Below, piece by piece: positions 1-7,788 of a stretch of DNA of 23,083 nt. A program made the position numbers and the translations under genes. How positions within the stretch are numbered: the first letter of the stretch is position 1; every line of letters begins with the position of its first letter. A model generated the notes under the pieces. That model had not been told where the DNA came from and searched no databases. It worked only from the letters and a program-made list of their open reading frames with translations. Source of the DNA: an uncultured Chromatiaceae bacterium (GTDB taxonomy: Bacteria; Pseudomonadota; Gammaproteobacteria; Enterobacterales; Alteromonadaceae); contig CAMLSF010000048.1 in NCBI GenBank assembly GCA_946482615.1, forward strand, positions 1 through 23,083, written 5' to 3'.

Positions 1-452
1 GTGTTTTGTTCGTGCTTTAATAACCAGTCTTTACGCTCTAAACCACCAGCGTAGCCCGTTAAAGTGCCATTGGCGCCTATCACTCTGTGGCAGGGCACAA
101 TAATGGTCAGTGGGTTACGGCCATTGGCCGCCCCTACGGCCCGCACTGCTTTGGGGTTATTCAGCGCCTGGGCTATATGGCTGTAACTGCGAAGCTCTGC
201 AAAAGGGATTTTACTCAGTTGCTGCCAGACGGCTTGCTGAAATTCAGTGCCTTGAGCGGCCAGAGGTAAATCAAATTGCTGCAGGCTGCCTGCAAAATAA
301 GCATCAAACTGAGCTTTGCACTCCAACAGCAGAGTGTCATTGCTCTGATCCGGCGCCTCGCTGTTGTCTCTGAATAACACCGACTCTATGCCCCTGGCAT
401 TGGCCGTCACCACCAAAGGCCCTAAAGGTGTGGCAAATTGCAGTTGTTTCAT
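1..452 (-). CDS. ogt: Methylated-DNA--protein-cysteine methyltransferase (Ogt), C-terminus cut by window edge
   Basis: Suicide repair enzyme that moves the methyl group of O6-methylguanine or O4-methylthymine in DNA to its own cysteine. I translated the minus strand from the ATG at 452-450. It gives 150 complete codons with no stop before the edge, so only a few C-terminal residues should be missing (the family is about 155-175 aa). The active-site motif IVPCHRVIG is present with the acceptor Cys at residue 121. It is preceded by the arginine-finger region (AVGAANGRNP) and followed by LTGYAGGLERK, all in family order. The start codon overlaps the TGA of the upstream Ada/AlkA gene as ATGA (449-452), which implies cotranscription and translational coupling. 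The short N-terminal domain fits Ogt rather than full-length Ada. Confidence 0.93.
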   Translation of the reverse strand, partial: MKQLQFATPLGPLVVTANARGIESVLFRDNSEAPDQSNDTLLLECKAQFDAYFAGSLQQFDLPLAAQGTEFQQAVWQQLSKIPFAELRSYSHIAQALNNPKAVRAVGAANGRNPLTIIVPCHRVIGANGTLTGYAGGLERKDWLLKHEQN

Positions 453-1852
453 TCGGTTGTCTCCTTTAAAGCAGGACGGGATAAACTAAACCACAGCTGA
501 AAAGTGGCGTAACTGCGCCAGGGCGCCAGCTGCTCTGGTGTGATATCACCATGACGTTTCAGGGCTTTTTGTACACCTAAATCACCGCCTAACCAGATAT
601 CCGGATCGGCAAGACCACGCATTTTGCTATAGGCCACAGTCCAGGGCCCTATGCCTTTAAGTTTGAGCCAGTCATCCGGTGTGCTTTCTGGCTCTGCGAT
701 CACTGTCGCCGCCAGCTGCTTTAAGGTGTCGCGTCTGGCTTGTGGCACTTTCAGCATCAGCAATTCGTTGTGGCTGATGGCTTGTGGCGTTGGAAACAGC
801 TTTTTCTGTGGGTCATCAGGTAAAGGTTCTGCTAATTCAGCTAATAAACGATTCAGCTGAGTGCGCGCCCCCTGCACACTGACTTGCTGACCTAAAATAG
901 CCCGCACTGCGGCCTCAAACGGACTCCATAAACCCGGTAAGCGCAAACCAGACTCCAGCTCGTCAGCAAATACTGGCGCGAGTTGTTGCTCTATCTGCGG
1001 CATATTGGCATCCAAATCAGCCAGTTGGCGTATACGTTGCAGCACAGACGTCAGCTCCTGCTGGCTGGGCCAATGCAGTTTGAGTAACATCAGGCCTTCT
1101 TTCAGCGGGCTTAATTCAAACCAGCCATGCACAACACCTTGTGCAGTAGGCCAGCTAAAAGTCCGGCCGTAGGCATCGCCACTGACCCATTCCATGCCGT
1201 CCAGCGTGCGCTGGCGCCAGAAATCCAGTTGGGCTTGCCAGTTCAGCGGTGGGCGGTAACTCAGTTGTAATTCAATCACAGAGGATAGTCCTGTTGCTTT
1301 TTTACGCCGGATTTGGCTTGGGCTGAGCAGCAGTTGCTGCTTAAAGGCGTCGTTAAAACGCCGGATGCTATGAAAACCACATAAAGCGGCGATCTGATGC
1401 ACAGGCAAACTGCTTTGATGCAGCAACTGTTTGGCGAGCAACACTTGCTGGTACAAGGCATATTGTTTAGGCGCAACCCCTAAATGCTGCTGAAACAGCT
1501 TACGTAAATAACGTTCGCTAATGCCAAGACGAGACGCTAAAGCCGCCTGATCACCATGCACTAAAGCCCCTTCAGCAATCAGCTTTAATGCCCGCCTGAC
1601 ACTGGTTTCGACGCCCAGCCAGGCTGGTGATTGGGGGGCACTGTCGGGTCTGCAGCGTAAACAAGGCCGGTAACCTGCAGAGGCCGCAGCAGCGGCACAG
1701 GAAAAGTAAGTCACCTGATGTTCAGCCGGAGACTTAGCCGGACAAATAGTACGGCAATAAATACCAGTGCTTTTTACCGCGATAAAAAACAGGCCATCAA
1801 AACGGCTGTCACGCGATAAACGGGCTTGTTGGCAGACCACAGGATCAAGCAT
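449..1852 (-). CDS. Ada-type regulator fused to AlkA DNA-3-methyladenine glycosylase II
   Basis: A 467-aa fusion combining an alkylation sensor/regulator with a base-excision glycosylase. Residues 1-75 form the Ada zinc domain with all four cysteines (C33, C37, C64, C67); C33 should accept methyl from methylphosphotriesters. Residues about 85-183 are an AraC-type double helix-turn-helix. Residues about 193-290 match the AlkA N-terminal domain. Residues about 300-460 are the HhH-GPD fold, with the hairpin LKGIGPWTVAY and catalytic Asp at D424 (in GGDLGVQKAL). The frame is open up to 1957, but MLDPVVCQQARLSRDSRFDG matches the usual Ada-like N-terminus, so I chose ATG 1852; an AAGAG lies upstream of it. 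Unlike E. coli Ada there is no C-terminal methyltransferase; that activity comes from the overlapping ogt. Likely self-inducing under methylation damage. Confidence 0.93.
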   Translation of the reverse strand: MLDPVVCQQARLSRDSRFDGLFFIAVKSTGIYCRTICPAKSPAEHQVTYFSCAAAAASAGYRPCLRCRPDSAPQSPAWLGVETSVRRALKLIAEGALVHGDQAALASRLGISERYLRKLFQQHLGVAPKQYALYQQVLLAKQLLHQSSLPVHQIAALCGFHSIRRFNDAFKQQLLLSPSQIRRKKATGLSSVIELQLSYRPPLNWQAQLDFWRQRTLDGMEWVSGDAYGRTFSWPTAQGVVHGWFELSPLKEGLMLLKLHWPSQQELTSVLQRIRQLADLDANMPQIEQQLAPVFADELESGLRLPGLWSPFEAAVRAILGQQVSVQGARTQLNRLLAELAEPLPDDPQKKLFPTPQAISHNELLMLKVPQARRDTLKQLAATVIAEPESTPDDWLKLKGIGPWTVAYSKMRGLADPDIWLGGDLGVQKALKRHGDITPEQLAPWRSYATFQLWFSLSRPALKETTE

Positions 1853-1994
1853 GGCACGGGCTCTTATGCATTCAATTAAACAGAGTGTACCTTGAGTAAA
1901 GGAAAAAAGCTGGCCGGATCCGGCACTGAAACGGACCTCTTTTTCCGCCGCTTTCACCGCAGATGCGATGCAGCCTGAGCACAGGCAGCTATAG

Positions 1995-2022
1995 TTTAAT
2001 CACAAGTTTACTGCTGCATAAC
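1995..2022 (+). promoter_or_regulatory. Candidate sigma70 promoter for the phosphatase/STAS pair
   Basis: TTTAAT (1995-2000) and CATAAC (2017-2022) are separated by 16 bp, 35 bp before the ATG at 2057. It is a weak match by eye only. The 1853-2056 region must hold divergent promoters for the Ada/AlkA operon and this pair. Confidence 0.3.
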
Positions 2023-2056
2023 ACTGTACCCCGACATTAATGTGAAGGAAGGCCGT

Positions 2057-3397
2057 ATGGAACAACACCTTAATGCCCCGCCAATGACAGAGTCAGACGA
2101 AGACAGAGTGTTGTTTGCTGCTGATGCCGAAGTGACTGAAGAACAGCAGGCTAGCTGGACTGTGCTGATCGTGGATGATGAACCTGAAATCCATCAAATT
2201 ACCTTAATGGCGCTGCGTGATTTTAGTTTTATGCAGCACAAACTTCAGTTTATCAGTGCTTACAGTGCCGCCGAAGCAAGGCATATCCTTGCGACCAACA
2301 AAGATATAGTGCTGATTTTACTGGATATAGTGATGGAAAGTGATGACGCAGGCCTGGTGCTGGTGCGTTATATCCGCGAACAACTGCAAAACCAGCTGGT
2401 GCGTATTATTTTGCGCACAGGTCAGCCGGGGCAAGCGCCTGAGCATCGTATCGTACTGGACTACGACATTAACGACTACCGCGCCAAAACCGAACTGACG
2501 GTGCAGCGTCTGACCACCAGTGTGGTGTCGGCATTACGATCTTATATCGCCATCAGGCAACTGGCTGATTTGAATGAACATCTGGAGCAACAAATAAAAA
2601 CCAGAACAGAGCAGCTGCAAAGCACCAATCAGCAGTTACAGCATTCTCTGGCTGAACTGGAAGCGGGCGAAAAAGCCGGCAAACAAGTGCAGTTTAAAAT
2701 GTTGCCCCCCGCCATTTTTAATTGCGGCGAGTACCAGTTCAGTCATGTGCTGTACCCGTCAGAATTTATGAGTGGTGACTTTGTTGATTACTTTAATGTG
2801 GATGAGCACAAAGTGGTGTTTTACATCGCTGATGTATCAGGCCATGGCGTGGCTTCGGCTTTTGTCACTGTGTACCTCAAACGTTTTATCAGCTCCAGGC
2901 TGGAGCGATATCAGCGCGACAATCTGGCTACTGTGGTGGACCCGGCCGCCGTATTAACCCAACTGAATAAAGAGCTGCTAAAAGATAAAATAGGTAAACA
3001 TATAGCACTGTTTTATGCGGTGCTGGATGCACAAACCGCTGAATTAACTTACGCCAATGCCGGGGCATTTCCCTGGCCTATGCTGTTGCAACCACAGGAG
3101 CAACAGCAGCAACACTATCTGGAACTGAAAAGTACCCCTGTGGGGATGTTTGACTTTGCTAGTTACCACAATCAGCAGTTAGTCCTGCAGCACAACAGCA
3201 GTTTAGTCCTGTGTTCCGACGGTATTTTAGATTTGCTGCCGCAGCAAAACACTGAACAAAAACTGCAGTACTTATTGCAGCAAAGTTACCAGCACAGCGA
3301 CATTGCCGATTTATTGCGGGCTTTAGCTATAGATCCGCAGCAGCGGTTACCGGACGATTTAACTATATTGAAGTTAACCCGACAGCACAGAGCTTAA
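2057..3397 (+). CDS. Response regulator with SpoIIE/RsbU-type PP2C serine phosphatase domain
   Basis: Predicted cytoplasmic protein phosphatase that dephosphorylates an anti-sigma-factor antagonist, controlled by a receiver domain. Residues about 35-150 form the receiver: acidic pair D40/D41, phospho-acceptor D90, Thr at 121 and Lys at 144, with the LRTGQPGQAP and DINDYRAKTEL stretches typical of DUF3369-type receivers. Residues about 165-210 are a Q/E-rich coiled coil. Residues about 215-440 are the PPM/SpoIIE fold with metal-binding acids in SGDF (D241), IADVSGHG (D259), CSDGI (D388) and PDDLT. I preferred ATG 2057 (446 aa) over the in-frame GTG at 2042 because AAGGAAGG lies just upstream. 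It has no C-terminal HATPase kinase domain, unlike the related HsbR/CrsR/SypE three-domain proteins. The STAS target follows at 3409. Confidence 0.9.
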   Translation: MEQHLNAPPMTESDEDRVLFAADAEVTEEQQASWTVLIVDDEPEIHQITLMALRDFSFMQHKLQFISAYSAAEARHILATNKDIVLILLDIVMESDDAGLVLVRYIREQLQNQLVRIILRTGQPGQAPEHRIVLDYDINDYRAKTELTVQRLTTSVVSALRSYIAIRQLADLNEHLEQQIKTRTEQLQSTNQQLQHSLAELEAGEKAGKQVQFKMLPPAIFNCGEYQFSHVLYPSEFMSGDFVDYFNVDEHKVVFYIADVSGHGVASAFVTVYLKRFISSRLERYQRDNLATVVDPAAVLTQLNKELLKDKIGKHIALFYAVLDAQTAELTYANAGAFPWPMLLQPQEQQQQHYLELKSTPVGMFDFASYHNQQLVLQHNSSLVLCSDGILDLLPQQNTEQKLQYLLQQSYQHSDIADLLRALAIDPQQRLPDDLTILKLTRQHRA

Positions 3398-3408
3398 GTG
3401 AGGACTTG

Positions 3409-3897
3409 ATGACAGACCAAATTCTGTTCGCTTGTGTGGAGCAGTGCTGTTATTTCAAATTATCAGGCGAACTGCGTTACACCAATGCAACAGGTATGGA
3501 CGATCTGCTCGACAGGCTTTTTAGTGCGAAAATTCAGTGCAGGCAACTGGTGGTGGATTTAAATGAAGCCAGTTTTATGGACAGCACTTATATTGGCTTG
3601 CTGGCAAGTTTAGCGCGTTATTGTCAGCAGCAAAGTTTGCCCAAACCTGTATTGTTTTGCACTGTACCGGCCGTAAATGAGCTGTTGTTCAGCCTTTGTC
3701 TGGAGCAAGCCTTTGATATAGTCCAGCAACCTACGCATCATGCGGTTGACCTTGGCAGTGTACAGGCTGTGCCTTACAGCGATCAGCAAAAAGGCCGGAT
3801 GATACTGCATGCTCACGAAGCGCTGATTGCGCTGAATGAAAAAAACAAAACCCAGTTTCAGTCTGTGGTGGATCTACTAAAACAGCAGTTAGGCTGA
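3409..3897 (+). CDS. STAS-domain anti-sigma-factor antagonist
   Basis: A 162-aa RsbV/SpoIIAA/HsbA-like protein. Residues about 1-105 form the STAS fold, with the phosphorylatable serine in the FMDSTYIGLLA motif (S59). The C-terminal 55 residues are an extra helical extension containing QKGRMILHAHEALIALNEKN. I chose the ATG at 3409, placed correctly behind GAGG, over the overlapping TTG at 3406. It lies 11 bp after the phosphatase stop, so the two are almost certainly one operon and enzyme/substrate. The dephosphorylated form would bind an anti-sigma factor or other partner. No cognate kinase or anti-sigma factor lies in the window. Confidence 0.88.
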   Translation: MTDQILFACVEQCCYFKLSGELRYTNATGMDDLLDRLFSAKIQCRQLVVDLNEASFMDSTYIGLLASLARYCQQQSLPKPVLFCTVPAVNELLFSLCLEQAFDIVQQPTHHAVDLGSVQAVPYSDQQKGRMILHAHEALIALNEKNKTQFQSVVDLLKQQLG

Positions 3898-3969
3898 GCA
3901 GCAACCTGAAGATCTGTGGCTATACTCAAAGCGCTTTTTTCTGCGAAAACCAACATCAAGGAGAAGATC

Positions 3970-4437
3970 ATGTCCGAGGTTCAGGCTATTCCACCAGGTT
4001 GCGCCGCCGTATTGCCTTATCTGGTGATCAAAAATGCTGCCGCCGCATTCGACTTTTACCAAAAAGCTTTTGGTGCTGAAACCACACTACGAATGAATAT
4101 GCCATCCGGCGCTGTGATGCATGCCGAAATGCGTATCGGCAACGCAATATTTATGTTCAGCGAACAAAGTGATGACTGGGGCACCAAAAGCCCGGATATG
4201 CTGGGCGCGAGCCCTGTCACACTGATGCTGTATGTGCCTGATGTTGATGCTTTTGTTGCACGAGCCGCAGCTGCAGGTGCCACTGTGACCATGCCGGTAT
4301 CGGATCAATTCTGGGGCGATCGCAGCGGTTGTCTGCAAGACCCTTTTGGCCATAACTGGATGATTTCCACTCATATTGAAGATGTATCAGAAGAAGAAAT
4401 GGCAAAACGTTCAGCGCAGATGTTTGGCCAATCTTGA
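3970..4437 (+). CDS. VOC/glyoxalase superfamily protein, PhnB-like
   Basis: A 155-aa protein of the vicinal-oxygen-chelate fold, PhnB/YdfH-like branch (PF00903 or related). It contains paired beta-alpha-beta-beta-beta units: VLPYLVIKNAAAAFDFYQKAFGAE at the start, MHAEMRIGNAIFMFSEQ in the middle and CLQDPFGHNWMISTHIEDVSEEEM at the end, which is the typical DPFGHxW...HxEDVSxEEM tail. Catalytic activity is unproven for this branch and no substrate can be named. The frame is open from GTG 3916, but ATG 3970 has AAGGAGAA at 3958-3965 and begins where the family begins. It lies 72 bp after the STAS gene with no terminator seen between, and a terminator follows it. Confidence 0.85.
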   Translation: MSEVQAIPPGCAAVLPYLVIKNAAAAFDFYQKAFGAETTLRMNMPSGAVMHAEMRIGNAIFMFSEQSDDWGTKSPDMLGASPVTLMLYVPDVDAFVARAAAAGATVTMPVSDQFWGDRSGCLQDPFGHNWMISTHIEDVSEEEMAKRSAQMFGQS

Positions 4438-4461
4438 CCTGAAAATCCTGAGCTGAAAACC

Positions 4462-4494
4462 AGGGCGCCTTGCTGCGCCCTTTGCTTCTTCTGT
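4462..4494 (+). terminator. Rho-independent terminator after the VOC gene
   Basis: A 7-bp stem AGGGCGC/GCGCCCT (4462-4468 with 4475-4481) has a 6-nt loop and is followed by the T-rich run TTTGCTTCTT. It sits 25 bases after the stop codon. Confidence 0.8.
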
Positions 4495-4579
4495 CCTGCA
4501 CTAAAGTACTACCGCCTTTTTTAGTTGTTCCTTCTATAGTTTTTTCACGCCAAAGCCTGCTGCTGTAGTTGAACTTGAT

Positions 4580-4595
4580 CGTGACATTGATCATT
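4580..4595. promoter_or_regulatory. Possible CRP-like operator upstream of the esterase
   Basis: CGTGA-N6-TCATT resembles the CRP consensus TGTGA-N6-TCACA (7 of 10 core positions). It lies in the 221-base non-coding stretch 4438-4658, about 65 bp before the GTG start. Catabolite control would suit a secreted hydrolase, but this is a visual match only. Confidence 0.22.
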
Positions 4596-4658
4596 CAGGG
4601 AAGAGGGGCTGCGTTGCTTCGGTGTTCAGCAAAACAATAAAGATAAGGAACAGACGAC

Positions 4659-6560
4659 GTGAAAAAATACTTTTATCCTCTGGCGGCAGTATTGGCGCTG
4701 GGCCTCACTGCTGCGCCTGCCTGTGCTGGTAGCTGGCAACAAAATCTGGCTGTAGGCGGTTTTAACAAAGTGCATTTGTATACGCCGGATTCAGTCTCAG
4801 ATATCGGCCAGGGCCGCGGGTTATTGCTGGTTTTGCATGGCTGTACTCAGTCAATAGATGCTTATTTAACAGCTAATCTGGCACAAGCTGCTGAGCAGTA
4901 TGGTTTGGTGATTGCGGTACCGGATGCAATGAATAAAGCAGGTTTCGGCTGCTGGTCCTATTGGCAGGGCACCAGAAACCGCAGCAGCGGTGATTATAAA
5001 AATCTGATCAATCTGGCCACTGCATTAATGGCAAACCCCGGGTATCAGATTGATCCGAATCAGGTGTATATCGCAGGTTTGTCGTCAGGCGCCTCTTTTG
5101 CCCATACCACGGCTTGTATTGCACCCGATATTTTTGCTGGTGTAGGAGTCAGCGCCGGTCCAAGCATAGGCACCAGCTCCAATGGTGCTTTGGGGCCTTG
5201 TGAAACTGCAGATGTGGCGGCGCGCTGCAGCCAATACGCCGGCAGTTATGCCAGTCACTTCAGCAGCCAGATTGCATCCATTGCCCATGGCCGCAACGAC
5301 ACCACAGTGAATCTTTGTTACAACGAGCAAAATGCCAATGGTATGGCAGATTTATACAATGTCAGCCGGCTTGCAGGGGAAAAACTGATCAGTAACGGCA
5401 TGGGCCGTACTGCAGATGAAAGGCTGTGGCAAAATGGTCGTGTGTCTATGTTATGGCTGAATAATGTTGATCACGCCTGGTCCGCTGGTCAGGGCGCCAG
5501 CGGCTCTTATATCAATAGCAACAGTATTAACTATGCCAGTTACCTCGGGCAATTTTTCCGTGACCATAATCAGAGGGTAAACCGCAACAGCGCGCCAGAA
5601 TTAACCAGTATCAATGTCAGTCAAAGCGCTAATCAGATCAGTGTCAGTGGTATTGCTACAGATATGGATGCCGATGCCATCAGTATCAGCGCCAGTTTTA
5701 CCAACAGTCTGGATCAGGCTGTGACTGTCAATGCGACGCCCAACACTTCAGGTCATTTCAGCCTGATCAGTCCGGTGTTAAGCAATGACTGGTATCAAAT
5801 CGCAGTCACGGCCACTGACAGTGGGGGGTTGCTCAGTACCCCTTACAGCGCCTCAGTGTTGGTTGGGCCACCACCGCCAGCCACAGCACCAGAGCTCAGT
5901 GATCTTACTGTCAGTGTTGAGGGCCAATGTGCCACAGTCACAGGCCGGGTCTTTGATTTGAACCGTGATTTAGCCTCAGTCAGTGTCGAATTTAGTACTG
6001 GCACTGTGACTGCAACTCAAAACGGAGAGCTGTTTAGTGCACAGCGTTGTGGTTTAGCCGGAGGAAACCAGACGGCTTTAGTTACGGCAACAGATGCAGG
6101 AGGTTTATTAAGTTCTGAATCGCTCAGCTTCAGCATAGACGCGGGACAAAACGCCACGCTGGACCAGCATATCACTGCAGGACGTCTGGATTACACCAAC
6201 TATGCCAACTGTTATCTGGAATACGGCACCGCCAGTTTTATACTGCGTGAGCAACTGCTGACAGGCAATCAATGCCGCTGGCAGGATAATGATGGCAGTT
6301 GTGTTGGCCCAACTCAAAACTGCAGCGGAGCAGGGGATGACGGTGGTGATCCAGCACCGGAACCAACAGATTGTGTGCAGTTCAGCACCAATAACTACAG
6401 CCACAAACTGGCAGGCCGCGCCTACAGCACAGGCAATATTTATACCCCAAATTACTTTGCTACAGGCAGTAATACCGCATTGGCAGGTTCCACCTGGGGA
6501 GTCAGTACCTTGTCCTCCAGCAGCAGCGGGTACTGGCAACTGGGGGCTTGTCCGCAGTAG
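4659..6560 (+). CDS. Secreted PHB-depolymerase/feruloyl-esterase family hydrolase with C-terminal modules
   Basis: A 633-aa extracellular esterase of the alpha/beta-hydrolase fold (Esterase_phd, PF10503-like). A Sec signal peptide ends near ACA-GSW (residue 23). The catalytic domain is about residues 28-305: oxyanion motif LHGC at 59-62, nucleophile S142 in GLSSG, probable Asp D214 in HGRND and His H272 in VDHAWS. Two tandem Ig/cadherin-like repeats follow (about 312-402 and 410-493), sharing TATD[SA]GGLLS. Then comes a Cys-containing module (about 495-555), a DDGGDPAPEP linker and a C-terminal 60-residue module ending GYWQLGACP. The substrate could be a polyhydroxyalkanoate or another polyester/acyl ester. 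The start is GTG, the only start that keeps the signal peptide, with AAGGA at 4645-4649. Paired cysteines suit a secreted protein. Confidence 0.82.
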   Translation: MKKYFYPLAAVLALGLTAAPACAGSWQQNLAVGGFNKVHLYTPDSVSDIGQGRGLLLVLHGCTQSIDAYLTANLAQAAEQYGLVIAVPDAMNKAGFGCWSYWQGTRNRSSGDYKNLINLATALMANPGYQIDPNQVYIAGLSSGASFAHTTACIAPDIFAGVGVSAGPSIGTSSNGALGPCETADVAARCSQYAGSYASHFSSQIASIAHGRNDTTVNLCYNEQNANGMADLYNVSRLAGEKLISNGMGRTADERLWQNGRVSMLWLNNVDHAWSAGQGASGSYINSNSINYASYLGQFFRDHNQRVNRNSAPELTSINVSQSANQISVSGIATDMDADAISISASFTNSLDQAVTVNATPNTSGHFSLISPVLSNDWYQIAVTATDSGGLLSTPYSASVLVGPPPPATAPELSDLTVSVEGQCATVTGRVFDLNRDLASVSVEFSTGTVTATQNGELFSAQRCGLAGGNQTALVTATDAGGLLSSESLSFSIDAGQNATLDQHITAGRLDYTNYANCYLEYGTASFILREQLLTGNQCRWQDNDGSCVGPTQNCSGAGDDGGDPAPEPTDCVQFSTNNYSHKLAGRAYSTGNIYTPNYFATGSNTALAGSTWGVSTLSSSSSGYWQLGACPQ

Positions 6561-6597
6561 TTGGGTAGTTTGTTTTTTCGAGCATCGGACAAGATGG

Positions 6598-6627
6598 CAC
6601 CTGAGCTGGATGTATTTTGCTCAGGTG
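6598..6627. terminator. Inverted repeat, possible terminator between convergent genes
   Basis: A perfect 9-bp inverted repeat CACCTGAGC/GCTCAGGTG has a 12-nt loop. It lies 38 bp after the esterase stop and before the convergent EF-hand gene. No strong T-tract follows on either strand, so terminator function is uncertain. Confidence 0.45.
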
Positions 6628-6702
6628 TCATTGTTAAGAATGCAATTAATGCTGAAGTAGCAGTTACAGCGTGGCCGCTGCTGCTATCAACCAAAATAAG
6701 GC

Positions 6703-7713
6703 TCACACCTTCAAGTCAATCTGCTGCAATAAGCCGACATCTTTATCTTCGGTGATAAAAACCGAGCTGCGTTCCAGCCTGCCTTGTATCTCGTTGTTGT
6801 GTCTTAAGTTAAAAGGTGTGGCCACTGATTCAACACTCAGGGCCATCACGCCCATATCTTTTAAGCTGTATAAGCCTTTTTCTTCAGGGCGCCATAACCA
6901 TAAACTTTGCCAGATCGGATCCTGTTGATCGATCAGGCCGTTTTGATCGTCATCATAACTGGCCAGTTCGGCAAAACCCTGACCTGTAGTGGGACCAAAC
7001 AATTCCCGGCCTGAATCCACAGCGCCATTGTTATTGCTGTCTTTGGCCAGATAATATTGGCCTTGTGCCAGTTGCTGAATAGATTTGGCGTTGTCGGTCA
7101 GATTAAACACTGAATTTTGGCCGCTCAGTTCCACAGGACGGCCATTAAAGCTCATCACTAAAGGGTCTTTCATCGGCTGTTCTGTGCGTTCGCTATAGCT
7201 GAATTCTTCGTAGCTCATGGCAAATTGCATTGACCAGCTAAAGCTGCTGCCATCCTCTAAAGCCACTGAACCGGAAAAGTCAGCGCTGACGGCCTCATAA
7301 CGGTAAGACCATTCACGGATAGTGACCCCTGTCGCATTCAGGTTTTGTGGTTGCTCTGGTAAAGCGCCGTTATCTGAGCCTTTTAAAGCGCGGTTTAATT
7401 CCTCCGGATCGACCCAGCCTTGCAACTCTTCCCCTGTCAGCTGTTCCAGTAAACGTTTGATGGTACCAATGGAATAGACGGCGTTAAATAAACCCTCGTC
7501 ACTGCCGCTGTCAGTCGCCGGATCAGTGGAGGCTGCTGCCATAGTTCCGGTTGAACTACCATTAGCCGAAGGTAGCGCAGAAGTCTGAGTTAAACTTCTG
7601 TTATCCTTTGTTACAGTTGAGTTGTCGTTTCGCTCTGGACTCACAGTGCGGCCAGCATACAATAGCTGCTGACTGCTGGAGTTCTGTTGTTGCTTGATGT
7701 TGAGGATGTGCAT
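6703..7713 (-). CDS. Uncharacterised EF-hand-type calcium-binding protein
   Basis: A 336-aa protein whose function I do not recognise. Residues 1-75 are low complexity, rich in S/T/N/Q, and probably disordered. Residues 75-120 are predicted helical. Residues about 125-215 are beta-rich. The C-terminal part carries two DxNxxG-type calcium loops: 225-237 (DSNNNGAVD, followed by SGRELFG) and 254-265 (DDDQNGLIDQQD, a regular 12-residue loop), then an LWLW stretch where a third loop appears degenerate. This loop-ELFG-GFxxLAxxD-loop layout recurs in uncharacterised proteobacterial calcium-binding proteins. There is no signal peptide or membrane segment. The start ATG 7713 has GAGGGAG upstream. It is divergent from the HopJ-family gene, with 75 bp between them. 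Confidence 0.75.
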   Translation of the reverse strand: MHILNIKQQQNSSSQQLLYAGRTVSPERNDNSTVTKDNRSLTQTSALPSANGSSTGTMAAASTDPATDSGSDEGLFNAVYSIGTIKRLLEQLTGEELQGWVDPEELNRALKGSDNGALPEQPQNLNATGVTIREWSYRYEAVSADFSGSVALEDGSSFSWSMQFAMSYEEFSYSERTEQPMKDPLVMSFNGRPVELSGQNSVFNLTDNAKSIQQLAQGQYYLAKDSNNNGAVDSGRELFGPTTGQGFAELASYDDDQNGLIDQQDPIWQSLWLWRPEEKGLYSLKDMGVMALSVESVATPFNLRHNNEIQGRLERSSVFITEDKDVGLLQQIDLKV

Positions 7714-7788
7714 ACTAGCTCCCTCTCTGACTTGGGCTTAACGACTGTATCGGTCAAAATTGTACAAACTTTAACCAGGATCTTTATT

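Noticed and set aside
1853..1957. 35-residue N-terminal extension of the Ada/AlkA reading frame
   Set aside because: Family proteins begin at MLDPxxC; the extension has no family similarity and would occupy the promoter region.
4217..4594. 125-aa minus-strand reading frame
   Set aside because: Runs across the VOC gene and its terminator in a shadow frame; composition is not protein-like and no family features are seen.
6289..6660. 123-aa plus-strand reading frame overlapping the esterase end
   Set aside because: Shadow of the esterase in another frame that reads through the inverted repeat; no recognisable domain.
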